Origin: Crocinitomicaceae bacterium
GTDB taxonomy: Bacteria > Bacteroidota > Bacteroidia > Flavobacteriales_D > Crocinitomicaceae
Assembly (NCBI GenBank): GCA_016709005.1
Contig: JADJEU010000011.1
Span: 1-64,000, forward strand
Reading direction: 5' to 3'
Length of the DNA: 64,000 nt
This document shows positions 1 to 9,836 of the stretch, one piece after another (within the stretch, counting starts at the first letter, position 1; every line of letters starts with the position of its first letter). Below the pieces are notes generated by a model, which worked only from the letters and a program-made list of their open reading frames with translations, searched no databases and had not been told where the DNA came from. The position numbers were made by a program, and so were the translations under genes.

Positions 1-2
1 AT

Positions 3-83
3 CTGCTTTCGCTACTTGGTCTTGGGCTGACGTTGACGGAGAGCTTGCTGCTTTCTAATAAAAATGAAATTGACACAGAATAA
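3..83 (+). CDS. 3' end of an unidentified upstream gene (partial)
   Basis: A reading frame enters from outside the window and stops with TAA at 81-83, just before a strong hairpin terminator. The 26 visible residues are Leu-rich and hydrophobic, then end in a short charged tail (KNEIDTE), as in the last membrane helix of a transporter. Another frame (2-58) is also open and ends in ELAAF, so the frame choice is uncertain. The family cannot be named from so little sequence. Confidence 0.35.
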   Translation: MLSLLGLGLTLTESLLLSNKNEIDTE

Positions 84-94
84 AATTTGAGAGG

Positions 95-126
95 CTCGCA
101 GCGAAATTTTTTCGCTGCGAGTTTTT
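95..126. terminator. Rho-independent terminator, 12-bp perfect stem
   Basis: CTCGCAGCGAAA (95-106) pairs perfectly with TTTCGCTGCGAG (110-121) across a 3-base loop and is followed by five T. The stem is A-rich on its left, so it may also work on the other strand. It ends only 8 bases before the ATG of the next gene, which leaves no room for a promoter between them. Confidence 0.85.
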
Positions 127-133
127 CTGCTTA

Positions 134-3052
134 ATGAAAGTTTGTAAAAATAAATTGTATGCGACACATTTTAAATCAATCGGATTTTTGGCTTTTTTGA
201 TTCCAGCCATAAGTCTATCTCAAAATGGAATCATACGAGGTTCGGTTCAAAACGCTCTTACAGCATCTCCTTTATATGGAGTGAAAGTATTAATAGAAGG
301 AACAACAACCGGTGTGCGTTCTGATCTTGAAGGTAAATTTGAATTGCAAACTTTACCCGGAACCTATTCACTGGTCTTGAGTCTCTCTACTTTTGAATCA
401 GTCATCATTACTGATGTTGTAGTGCGTGAAGGTGAAGTGACACCGCTTAATAATTTGCAACTGAAAGAAGCTACCAATGAACTTGGACCAGTTACAATTA
501 CTGCAAATAAAATCGAAAATACAGATAACTCTTTGACAAAACTCAGACAAAATTCTGCAGGTACAATTGATATTATGTCAGCTGAAACTTTCAGAACAAC
601 TGGTGACGGTGATGCCGCAGGGGCGATTACACGTATGCCGGGCGTTTCTGTTTCAGGTGGTAAATATGTTTATGTAAGAGGACTTGGCGATCGTTATAAT
701 AAAACCTTGTTGAATGGAGTAGATATTCCTGGTTTGGATCCCGACAGAAATGCAATTCAAATGGATATTTTTCCAACCAACGTAATTGACAATATGATTG
801 TACATAAATCATTTGTTGCTGATTTACCTGCTGATTTTACAGGTGGAATAATTGATATAGGCTTAAAGGCTTTTCCTGAAAAAAGTCAGGGATCTATAAG
901 TTTCAGTGGAAGTTATAATCCAAATTTCCATTTTAATTCTGACTACTTGACTTACGATGGTGGGAAAACCGATTTTTTAGGTTTTGATGATGGAACACGT
1001 GAAATTCCTGCAGTGAATAATATTCCGTTTTTTTCTCAGGCAGTTGGTAATCCAACCGGTGAAAAAGGGCTTCGTTATCAGGAAATTCTTGCAGCATTCA
1101 ATCCAACCTTAGCCGCTTATGAACAAAGAAGTTTTATGGACTTTTCGATTGGTGGCAATTATGGAAATCAAATTAAAAAAGAAAAATATGCGTTGGGATA
1201 TAATTTTGTCCTGACCTATAAAAATACAACTGAATTTTATAAAGATGCCGAGTATGGCAGATACGGTTTATCAGGCGATCCAAATGTTACTGAAATGGAG
1301 TTGCGCGAAAGCCAAACGGGTAGTTTTGGTGTGAACAACGTATTGCTTACTGGTATGGCTGGCTTTGCAATTAAAACAGCAAATTCAAAAATTAGTTTAA
1401 GCGCTCTTCATTTACAAAACGGTGAATCTAAAGCAGGTATTTTTGATTATTTAAATGCAGATCAGGGTGCAGTATTTTTTGGATTTCAGCACAATCTGGA
1501 ATACAGTCAGCGTACACTGACCAATATTCACATGGAAGGTAATCACAGATTTGATGAAACTGACTGGAATTTAGAGTGGAAACTTTCACCAACCTATTCT
1601 ACAATCAATGATCCTGATATCCGCTTTACGCGTTACGAAGATCGCGATAGCGCCTATACGATCTCTACAGAATCTGGATTTCCTGAAAGAATCTGGCGTG
1701 AATTACGAGAGAAAAATTTGGTAGGTCAGCTACACATAGAAAAAAAGTTTAAAGCCTTTGACCGTGAAGCTAAATTGAAATTTGGTGTTGCATATACCTA
1801 TAAACAAAGAGAGTTTATTGTCAGAAGTTTTGCGATCAATGTGAGAAATATGGATTTGACTGGAGATCCAAACGAATTGTTTGCTCCTGAAAATATATGG
1901 CCGTACAATGGTGATCCAACTTCCGGAACAACCTTTGAGGCAAACTTCGTTCCTACAAATCCAAACCAGTATGATGCAAATATCACCAACATGGCAGGTT
2001 ATGTATCAACTGAATTTAAACCAACCAAGAGATTAAAAGCGGTTATGGGTGTTCGTGTAGAAAACTATACACAGCGCTATACCGGACAAGATCAACTTGG
2101 AACGAATGTGCTTAACAATGAAAAAGTGCTGAACAATCTTGGTATTTTTCCAACAGTGAACCTGGCATACGCAATCAACGAAAATCAGAATTTGAGATTC
2201 TCGTATGGAAAGACAATTGCACGACCTTCGTTCAAAGAACTTTCTTATGCTGAAATATATGACCCTATTACCGGCAGAACTTTTATCGGTGGTTTATTCC
2301 GTGATGCAGATGATGCTTCTGGAACCGTATATTGGGATGGTAAATTGGTAAGCACAGATATTCACAATTTTGATTTCCGTTATGAAGTTTATAACGCTCC
2401 TGGACAATCCATTTCTGTAAGTGCTTTTTATAAAAAATTCTTTAATCCAATTGAAATCGTTCAATTCTCAGCACAAGCTGGGTCATTTCAGCCACGAAAT
2501 GTTGGAGACGGTCAGGTAATCGGTGGTGAGTTGGAATTGCGTCAGTCACTGAAAATATTTGGTGATAAACTGGAGGCATTTGCTGTGACTTTGAATTTCA
2601 CCTATACTGAATCAAGAATCAAATTGAGTGAAACAGAATATCAAAGCCGCGTAAACAATGCACGCACCGGTCAGGTGATTGGTGAATATCGTGATATGGC
2701 AGGTCAGGCGCCTTATATGATTAATGGAGGTTTTACCTATAAAGGTCTTGCGGAAAAAGGATTTTTGAAAGGTTTTGAAGCAGGTATTTTCTACAATGTT
2801 CAAGGAAGAACTTTGGAGTATGTAGGTATTGTTGACAGACCAGATATTTATACAAATGCATTTCACAGTTTGAACTTTAATGCGATCAAAACCTTTGGGG
2901 CAAAAGAGCAGTTTCAGTTTGCTGTAAAAGTGGATAATATTCTAAATGATAAGAAAGAATCCGTTTTTATGTCTTATCAGGCAACTGATCAATACTTCTC
3001 AAGATTAAGTCCGGGAAGAACCTTTCAGGCAAAATTCACTTTTAAATTTTAA
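134..3052 (+). CDS. TonB-dependent outer-membrane receptor with carboxypeptidase-like N-terminal domain
   Basis: A 972-residue active-transport receptor of the outer membrane, driven by TonB-ExbBD. A signal peptide (about residues 1-30, ending ISLSQ) is followed by a CarboxypepD_reg-like beta-sandwich (about 32-115), then a plug domain carrying YVRGLGDRYNKTLLNG and DIFPTNVIDN, and a beta-barrel ending in the aromatic tail FQAKFTFKF. The plug phrase GLDPDRNAIQMDIFPTN is typical of a large Bacteroidota receptor subgroup of unknown substrate. No SusD partner lies next to it, which argues against a classical glycan-uptake SusCD pair. ATG 134 is the only start that keeps the signal peptide. The nearest neighbour is the response regulator 178 bp downstream. 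The substrate is unknown. Confidence 0.93.
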   Translation: MKVCKNKLYATHFKSIGFLAFLIPAISLSQNGIIRGSVQNALTASPLYGVKVLIEGTTTGVRSDLEGKFELQTLPGTYSLVLSLSTFESVIITDVVVREGEVTPLNNLQLKEATNELGPVTITANKIENTDNSLTKLRQNSAGTIDIMSAETFRTTGDGDAAGAITRMPGVSVSGGKYVYVRGLGDRYNKTLLNGVDIPGLDPDRNAIQMDIFPTNVIDNMIVHKSFVADLPADFTGGIIDIGLKAFPEKSQGSISFSGSYNPNFHFNSDYLTYDGGKTDFLGFDDGTREIPAVNNIPFFSQAVGNPTGEKGLRYQEILAAFNPTLAAYEQRSFMDFSIGGNYGNQIKKEKYALGYNFVLTYKNTTEFYKDAEYGRYGLSGDPNVTEMELRESQTGSFGVNNVLLTGMAGFAIKTANSKISLSALHLQNGESKAGIFDYLNADQGAVFFGFQHNLEYSQRTLTNIHMEGNHRFDETDWNLEWKLSPTYSTINDPDIRFTRYEDRDSAYTISTESGFPERIWRELREKNLVGQLHIEKKFKAFDREAKLKFGVAYTYKQREFIVRSFAINVRNMDLTGDPNELFAPENIWPYNGDPTSGTTFEANFVPTNPNQYDANITNMAGYVSTEFKPTKRLKAVMGVRVENYTQRYTGQDQLGTNVLNNEKVLNNLGIFPTVNLAYAINENQNLRFSYGKTIARPSFKELSYAEIYDPITGRTFIGGLFRDADDASGTVYWDGKLVSTDIHNFDFRYEVYNAPGQSISVSAFYKKFFNPIEIVQFSAQAGSFQPRNVGDGQVIGGELELRQSLKIFGDKLEAFAVTLNFTYTESRIKLSETEYQSRVNNARTGQVIGEYRDMAGQAPYMINGGFTYKGLAEKGFLKGFEAGIFYNVQGRTLEYVGIVDRPDIYTNAFHSLNFNAIKTFGAKEQFQFAVKVDNILNDKKESVFMSYQATDQYFSRLSPGRTFQAKFTFKF

Positions 3053-3230
3053 TAGGCAAATTGGATAACTGGTGGGTGGAAACAGGTCGCATTGTTTTCA
3101 TCTGCCGGTTTGAAAATGAGATTCAGAAATGACCAACTTGATATTTATTGGTAACACAAATTTAAGCAACCATTAACACAGCAGTAAAAGTAGCATAATC
3201 AATCGCAGTCTAACTTTACACAAAAAAAAC

Positions 3231-3896
3231 ATGGAAGGAAAGAAGATCTTAATAGTAGATGATGAGGAAGATATTCTTGAAATGTTGGCGTACAACTTTA
3301 ACAAAGAAGGATTCAAAGTATTTAAAGCAGAAGATGGAGCAAAAGCAATCGAGCTGGCGGAAAAAAATCGGCCGGATGTGATTCTCTTGGACGTGATGCT
3401 ACCTGACACAGATGGTATAACTGTATGTGAAACACTGAGGAAGAATGCAGCCTTAAAGAATACGCTCATTTTGTTTCTGTCTGCACGTGGTGAAGATTAC
3501 TCGCAGGTTGCAGGCTTCAAAGCGGGCGCTGATGATTATATCGTAAAACCAATACGCATCAAAATTCTGATGCATAAAGTAAAGGTATTGCTTGAGCGTG
3601 TTGCTGTTCCCAGTTCAGATCTTTCAGGTTCAGGAATTACAATTAACCCAGAGCGTTTTTCAATTTCAATGAACGGAAATGAAACCATCATTCCCAAAAA
3701 AGAATTTGAATTATTGTCTCTTTTAATGAGTGTCCCACACAAAGTATTCAGACGTGAAGAAATATTAAATGACGTTTGGGGTGATACTTACATTGGAGAT
3801 CGTACCATTGATGTTCACATTCGTAAACTGCGTGAAAAATTTGGATCAGATGTGATTCAAACGGTGAAGGGTGTTGGGTATAAATTTATGGGATAA
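3231..3896 (+). CDS. PhoB/OmpR-family response regulator
   Basis: A 221-residue two-component response regulator. The receiver domain (about 1-120) has the acidic pair at residues 10-11, the phospho-acceptor Asp54 in ILLDVMLPD, and Lys107 in DDYIVKP. The winged-helix DNA-binding domain (about 130-221) has the typical TIDVHIRKLREKFG recognition region and ends VKGVGYKFMG. There is no adjacent kinase. The only histidine kinase in the window is a PhoR-like protein at 18593-19657, which makes a pair plausible but unproven. Upstream, TAACTTTA about 20 bp before the ATG is a weak match to a Bacteroidota -7 box. The target genes cannot be told from sequence. Confidence 0.93.
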   Translation: MEGKKILIVDDEEDILEMLAYNFNKEGFKVFKAEDGAKAIELAEKNRPDVILLDVMLPDTDGITVCETLRKNAALKNTLILFLSARGEDYSQVAGFKAGADDYIVKPIRIKILMHKVKVLLERVAVPSSDLSGSGITINPERFSISMNGNETIIPKKEFELLSLLMSVPHKVFRREEILNDVWGDTYIGDRTIDVHIRKLREKFGSDVIQTVKGVGYKFMG

Positions 3897-3902
3897 TATA
3901 TT

Positions 3903-4075
3903 GGTGGCTTCGGCTCCGCTCAGCCACCGGTTTCAGTATTTCGCTTTTCGGTAGTTTATATTACGAAATTTTCTTTTGAGATCACGAACCTTGTTTTCCT
4001 CAGTTGAAGCATGGACAAATCTTTTCATGTAAGTAAGATGGAATAACCGGTCACTGAGCGGAGCCGAAGTGACCG
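3903..4075. repeat. Inverted pair of CTTCGGCTCCGCTCAG hairpins
   Basis: The 16-mer CTTCGGCTCCGCTCAG at 3908-3923 recurs as its exact reverse complement at 4054-4069. Each copy sits inside its own small hairpin, and the flanking stems differ but still pair: GGTGG/CCACC around the first and GGTCA/TGACC around the second. These compensating changes suggest that the folded form is maintained. The 120 bp between them carry only a 31-codon, Lys/Arg-rich minus-strand frame (4028 down to 3933) that I do not call as a gene. Similar gagcggag(c/t)cgaag words are common intergenic repeats in Bacteroidota. Confidence 0.75.
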
Positions 4076-4161
4076 AAGTCAGAGCCAATTAAGTTCCATT
4101 AATTCGGCTATCGCAACATTTCCCTATCTTTATCTCCCCACGATTCAAAATCAGGATAAAG

Positions 4162-6991
4162 ATGACACCTCCACACGATAAAAAATTATTTCTGCTTGAC
4201 GCCTTTGCTTTGATCTACAGAGCGTATTATGCCTTTATTAAAAACCCGCGAATCAACAGTCAGGGTCAAAACACATCAGCTGCTTTTTGGATTTACAACG
4301 GTTTTATTGGATCTCCTGAACAAAGAAAAACCAACTCACATTGCGGTTGTGTTTGATAGTGCGGAGGAAACAAATCGTGCGGTTGAATTTGAAGCCTACA
4401 AAGCCAATCGCGAAGCCATGCCGGAAGATATTGGATCGATGATTGAACCCATTAAAGAAATAATTCGTGCATTTAATATTCCGGTTTTAATCAGTCCGGG
4501 TCATGAAGCTGATGACATCATTGGAACGATTGCAAAAAAAGCAGAGCAACACGGTTTTACAACCTACATGATGACACCCGATAAAGATTTTGGTCAACTT
4601 GTGTCTGAAAATATTTTCATCTACAAACCTGCCAAGGGCGGAAATCCGCCGGAAATAATGGGTATTGAAGAGGTATGTAAAAAGTTTGAAGTGGATCGTC
4701 CGGAGCAAGTGATTGACGTTTTAGGTTTGTGGGGCGATGCGGTAGATAATATCCCCGGCATACCAGGAATCGGAGAAAAAACTGCGAAGCTTCTGGTGAA
4801 AAAATACGGATCTGTTGAAGGTTTAATTGAACACGCACACGAATTGAAGGGCAAACAGAAAGAAAATGTTATTGCATTTGCTGAACAAGGTTTGTTGTCA
4901 AAGCGTCTTGCAACAATTACGTTAGATGTTCCGGTTGAATTTGATGAGAAAGCTTTGATCATGGAAGAACCAGACAAAGAAAAAATCAAAAAAATATTTA
5001 CACAACTTGAATTCAAAACACTGAGTAAACGCGTACTTGGTGAAGAGATTGTAATACCTGCGCAACGTGTTTTATCCGCTGGCAAAGGTGGTGCAGAAGA
5101 TGATCAGCTCGATCTGTTTGGTGGTCCAAAAATTGTCACAGATGCGGTGGAAAGCAAAGAAGCAAATTCAGGTTCAATTCTGACAATCGCAGATACAAAA
5201 CCGAATTATCACTTTGTCGATTCTGCTGAAAAAAGAAAAGAGCTACTTGAAAAACTATTGGCTCAAAAATCAGTTTGTTTTGACACTGAAACCTCAGAGT
5301 TGGATAGTTTAGATGCAGAGATTGTTGGCATGTCTTTTTCGTACGAAAAAAATACCGGCTATTATGTTTCAACTCCGCCCGATCAGCGCAAAGAAATTGT
5401 GCAAGAGTTCAAAGCATTTTTTGAGAACGAAGCGATTGAAAAAATTGCGCACAACATTAAATACGATTTGAAGATTATTGAAAAGTACGGAGTAGATGTA
5501 AAAGGTCCTCAGTTTGATACCATGATTGCGCATTATCTGATTACACCAGAAGGCAAACATGGAATGGATTACCTGGCCGAATTGTATTTGAACTACAGAC
5601 CGATTTCAATTGAAACACTCATTGGAAAAAAAGGGAAGGGACAAGGTTCGATGCTGGATATTGATCCAAAAGAAATTTCTGATTACGCTTGTGAGGATGC
5701 TGACATCACATTCCAGTTAAAACAAAAATTTGCACCCGAAATTGAAAAAGAACATTTGAAACATTTGTTCTATGAAATTGAAATGCCTTTGGTCAATGTT
5801 TTGAAGGAAATGGAAATGGAAGGTATTAATCTGGATGTTCCTGCACTGAGAAAATACTCAGTTGAATTGGAAGCAGATTTGATTGAATTGGAAAAACAAA
5901 TTAAAGAAATAGCTGGCGTACAGGATTTCAATTTAGACTCACCTAAACAATTGGGTGAGGTTTTGTTTGAGCATCTGAAGATTGATGCAAAAGCAAAAAA
6001 AACCAAAACGGGTCAATACAAAACAGACGAAGATACGCTCAGCAAGTTGGAGGTAAATCATCCAATCGTTGGGTTGATTTTAAATTATCGATCGTTGAGA
6101 AAATTAAAGAGCACTTATGTTGATACCTTGCCTGATTTGGTAAATGAAAAAACGCATCGCTTGCATACGAGCTATATGCAAACCATCACTGCAACCGGCC
6201 GGTTAAGTTCCAATAATCCAAATCTTCAAAACATTCCGATTCGCACAGATAAAGGAAAAGAAATTCGCCGCGCATTTATCAAACGAGATGAAAATCACAG
6301 TATTTTATCTGCCGATTATTCGCAAATTGAGTTGCGCGTAATTGCGGCTATCAGCAAAGACGAAAACATGATTGCAGCTTTTAAATCAGGGCATGATATT
6401 CACGCAGCAACGGCGGCAAAAGTTTTTCACGTGGATAAAATTGAAAACGTAACACGCGAACAACGCAGTGCAGCAAAGGCTGTAAACTTTGGAATTATAT
6501 ATGGTCAATCCGCTTTTGGTCTTTCACAAAATCTGGGAATTTCCAGAACGGAGGCAAAAGAAATTATTGATGCGTATTGGGTGCAGTACCCGGGTATCAA
6601 ACAATTTTTGACAGACAGCGTCGTTTTTGCGCGCGAGCACGGTTATGTGGAAACCATCATGAAACGCCGCAGATATTTGGCAGACATACAATCCGCAAAT
6701 GCAATTGTCAGAGGTTTTGCAGAGCGAAACGCTATCAACGCACCTATTCAAGGCTCAGCCGCAGACATTGTAAAAATTGCAATGATCAATGTGCATCGTG
6801 AAATGAAAAAGCAAAATGTAAAATCAAAAATGCTGCTTCAGGTGCATGATGAGTTGGTCTTTGATGTATTGAATTCTGAAAAAGAAATCATGGAAAAAAT
6901 TGTCAAGGAAAAAATGGAAAGCGCCGTATCAATTGGTGTTCCTTTAGAGATTGATTACAAATTTGCAGACAATTGGTTGGATGCACATTGA
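4162..6991 (+). CDS. polA: DNA polymerase I, broken by one single-base frameshift
   Basis: DNA polymerase I, used in Okazaki-fragment maturation and repair. The 5' nuclease domain begins KKLFLLDAFALIYRAYYAF in the frame of ATG 4162, then continues as FGFTTVLLDLLNKEKPTH one frame over. Removing one T from the T5 run at 4284-4288 restores a single protein of about 942 residues. The 3'-5' exonuclease keeps its DxE pair (FDTETSELD), so proofreading is predicted to be active. Polymerase motif A is SADYSQIELRVIAAIS, motif B is RSAAKAVNFGIIYG and motif C is QVHDELVFDV, all intact. Everything downstream is perfectly conserved over 2.7 kb, so a sequence error is more likely than gene decay. A bidirectional terminator follows. 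Confidence 0.93.
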
Positions 6992-7044
6992 TGTACTGGC
7001 GGACCTTGCGTCCACCAATAATGCTGAATCGCAGAAATGCATTC

Positions 7045-7080
7045 AAAAAAAAAAGACCATCACAACGATGGTCTTTTTTT
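7045..7080. terminator. Bidirectional terminator between polA and the outer-membrane protein gene
   Basis: AGACCATC (54-61 of the 7000s) pairs with GATGGTCT (67-74) around ACAAC. It is flanked by an A-run on the left and a T-run on the right, so it has a U-tract on either strand. It lies between two convergent genes and can serve both. Confidence 0.9.
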
Positions 7081-7098
7081 GTCACAGATTTTTTAATT

Positions 7099-7752
7099 TT
7101 AGAATGCCACACCAACTTTTACGCCTGTATGGAATCGCGGTGTGAGCAGAGAGGTTTCATCCAGAATGGCTTCGGTGCCTTCCCAGTCCAGATTGTTTTG
7201 CGTTACTTTTCCAATTCCAAAGCCTGCTGAAAAATCAATAAAAATATTCTCATCGAAAAAATAGACGTATCCAAATGTAAGTCGGCCCATGGCCATTTTC
7301 CAGCTTTCTTCCATCACTTGTTCTTGGCCTGAAAGGTCTGTATAGCGCTCGTTGTTATGGTAGTATTTATATTTGAATTCGGGCGCAACATAGAATTCAT
7401 CACCAGCACGATATGGGTAGTAGCGAGCACCCAGACAAAAAGCAAAACCCATTAATGGTTCAACGGTTTCGTTCGAAAAGTCGAAATTATCGTTCCAAAG
7501 CAGGGAAAAGTAATTTGTTAAGGTTGGACCCATTCCTATTTCAGCTGAGAAATTTTTATTTAGAATGCGCTCGTAATAGAATGAAAAATCTCCGGCAAAG
7601 GCTTCAAACACATTAAACTTGACGAGGTTGTATTTTGACCATTGTGCTGGTTCTTTTGATTCGGTAGAATTGAAGACTACAACCTTAGGCCCTTCCTGAG
7701 CTGAGGTTGAAATTGCTGTTAACAGCAATACTGAAAGCAAGAGTGATTTCAT
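7099..7752 (-). CDS. Predicted outer-membrane beta-barrel protein
   Basis: A 217-residue protein with a clear signal peptide (MKSLLLSVLLLTAISTSAQ) and alternating hydrophobic/polar strands rich in Tyr, Phe and Gly, ending in aromatic FHTGVKVGVAF. This is the pattern of a small 8- to 10-strand outer-membrane barrel of the DUF3575/OmpA-barrel kind. No enzymatic motif is visible. It converges on polA through a shared terminator. On its strand, a TATCTTTG -7-like box lies at 7783-7776, upstream of the start and divergent from the promoter of the next gene. The role is unknown. Confidence 0.75.
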   Translation of the reverse strand: MKSLLLSVLLLTAISTSAQEGPKVVVFNSTESKEPAQWSKYNLVKFNVFEAFAGDFSFYYERILNKNFSAEIGMGPTLTNYFSLLWNDNFDFSNETVEPLMGFAFCLGARYYPYRAGDEFYVAPEFKYKYYHNNERYTDLSGQEQVMEESWKMAMGRLTFGYVYFFDENIFIDFSAGFGIGKVTQNNLDWEGTEAILDETSLLTPRFHTGVKVGVAF

Positions 7753-7814
7753 ATAAGAATGAAAAAATTGTTAAACAAAGATACAAATATCTATAGGTAG
7801 AGACGTTTCTTTCA

Positions 7815-7844
7815 TTGAATTCGTTGATAAGATTGGTATCTTTG
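7815..7844 (+). promoter_or_regulatory. Bacteroidota-type promoter TTG-N19-TATCTTTG
   Basis: TTG at 7815-7817 and TATCTTTG at 7837-7844, spaced by exactly 19 bases, match the known Bacteroidota sigma-ABfr consensus (TTTG/N19/TAnnTTTG). The ATG of the broken gene is 14 bases downstream, so its leader would be very short. Confidence 0.75.
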
Positions 7845-7857
7845 GCTACAATAAAAC

Positions 7858-9486
7858 ATGAATAGAATGAGAAGATTATCAAGTTTGATAGCGTTAGTTA
7901 TTCTTTTAACTGGCAGGGCATTGGCACAAGAGGTGGAAATACACAACGGAGCTGAATTTAAAATTGCCAAAAAGAAACGGGTTGATGGTTTTGTGGAAAA
8001 CAACGATAATATGTTGTCACTGGTAACCTATTCAATACAAGCTTTTTGAAACCGCAGATAATCGCACTGAATTAATTGTACTGGATGAAAATCTGAATTT
8101 TTACAATCAATTTCCAATTACGCTGCCGACATCGGATGCGGGAAAAATTACTTTCAGAGAAACGAAAAAATTTCAAGGCCAGCTTTATCTTATTTCCAGA
8201 ATGTATGAGCGCGGAGGAAATTTGAAACTCTTTGCTTCAACATTGGATGCAACAACAGGTAAATTGGGAATACATTTTGAATTATTGTCATACAATACCA
8301 AAGAGCAAGGTGATTTGGATCGATACGATTTTATAATGTCTCGTGATTCTTCTAAAATGGTTTTGCTTCTTGAATATCGCACCAAAAAAGATGAACCTGT
8401 AAAAACCGGTTTCAAAGTTTTTAACGATGATTTAACGACGCTCTGGCAAGCTGATATCATTTTACCAACTCCTGATAAAAATACAGCGATTACTGATTAT
8501 CTGCTTGACAATAACGGTAATATTCACATGGTTGCGCGTATTGCGCTGGATAAAGCTGACAGAGTTGAAAAAGGAACAAATGTGCGCTATAAATATTCTC
8601 TCTTCAGTTATTTTCATGAAACAAAAACGGTGAAAGAATACGACTTGTTTTTGCAGAATAATTACCTCACCAATCTTACCCTTTTGCAAAATAAAAACAA
8701 TGAATTGATTGGTTCTGCTTTTTATACAAATGAAAAAGCAACGTCTGGCGTCAAAGGGTTTTTAAATTTCAAACTCGACTTAAGCACGTATGAAATTAAG
8801 AACTCACAAATGAATGATTTTGATGACACTTTTTTGAAGAATTTTTTGAGTGACCGCCAAGTTGAGAAGGGCAAAGGTGTGCGCAATTTCAGAACCCGTT
8901 ATGTTTTTCCAACTCAGTGATAATGGTTATGCTTTTGTGGTTGAAGAATTTGATTATACCGTGAGTACATATACAACCTATAATCCTCAAACAAAAACAA
9001 CAGAGGTAAAAACCTCGGAGCGTTGGATTTTTGGCGATGTCTGTGTTTTTTATGTTGATCCTAATGGTAAGACAGAGGAAATTGGGATTCTCAAAAAGCA
9101 GCAAATTTCTTCAGCCTCAACAAGCGGTTACAGAGGTCATGGCCGTGATGGATTTGGAACCTATCACCCTGCGCGCTACTGGGGAATTTCAGCTATGATG
9201 AAAGATGATAGAGGTTTATTGTTTACAATGACAATACAAAAATACAATTCCAAACCCTGAAAAATTGTACGTCTCAAATAATATCAAAAAATGTACAACG
9301 ATGCTTGCTATTATTGGTCCGGATTCAGAGTATTCTGCTTCGGCACTTTTTAAATCGCGTGATAAAGCCGCTAAATATAAATCTGCAATCATTCCAAGAT
9401 TCAATTTTACGTTCAGTGATTCAGAACAAGTAATTGTTGGCGGCGCAGCAAATTATTTGCGGTTTATGAAGGTGAAGATTAAGTAA
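7858..9486 (+). pseudogene. Exported protein of unknown function, interrupted by three frameshifts
   Basis: One protein of about 540 residues can be read only by changing frame three times. ATG 7858 opens with a signal peptide (LIALVILLTGRALAQ). The frame shifts near 8030-8035, at the T5 run 8904-8908 (...RTRYVF|FQLSDNGYAF...) and near 9252-9258 (...QKYNS|NPEKLYVS...). Each break is mended by removing one base. The segments are collinear, and their composition stays protein-like to the final stop. The content (ETADNRTELIVLDENLNFYNQ, WIFGDVCVFYVDPNGK, RYWGISAMMKDDRG) suggests a beta-rich exported protein, but I recognise no family. A good promoter survives upstream. It is either a recent pseudogene or a poorly resolved stretch of sequence. 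Confidence 0.75.
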
Positions 9487-9781
9487 TCGGTGACCAGGTA
9501 ATGGGTTTATAAGTTGATAGGTTTATTGGTTGAAAGGCGTTGATAGGTTTACTGAAATGAGCTTAGTTAATTAGTTGGAATGTTTATGGTTTAGGGAAGA
9601 GGGTTTATTCCGTGATTTCGGATTCCATTCGGGTGATACCGGTTTTTTTAAACTCTGCACGCTCAACCTTAAACCTTCTAGCCCTTGAACCCCTTTCCAA
9701 CTAACTAACCCAAAACCCATCAACCATTCAACCCATCAACCCATCAACCCATCAACCCTACAACCATCAACCCAACAAACC
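9485..9781. repeat. Long imperfect palindromic element built of CAACCCAT-like words
   Basis: This fills the 350-bp gap between two genes. The right arm (9714-9781) is an array with a period of about 10 of CAACCCATCA units. The left arm (9502-9550) carries the reverse-complement words GTTGATAGGTTTATTGGTTG. An inner pair is TTAGTTAATTAGTTGGAA (9563-9580) against TTCCAACTAACTAAC near 9695. The left edge (GTAATCGGTGACCAGGTAAT) resembles the words of the element around the four-helix-bundle gene at 14308-15072. No ORF lies inside. The remaining bases to 9836 hold a weak promoter (TTG, N20, GATCTTTG) for the next gene. Confidence 0.75.
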
Positions 9782-9836
9782 TTTTGACATTTTTTAAGTT
9801 GTAGGATTCTCAGACTTTACTGATCTTTGATTTAAG

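Noticed and set aside
3933..4028. A 31-codon Lys/Arg-rich minus-strand frame
   Set aside because: It lies inside an inverted-repeat pair with no promoter or recognised homology. It is too short to call without conservation data, and is mentioned under the repeat.
9714..9781. Possible CRISPR array because of regularly spaced CAACCCAT units
   Set aside because: The units are about 10 bp, there are no unique spacers, and no cas genes are nearby. It is one arm of a palindromic element.
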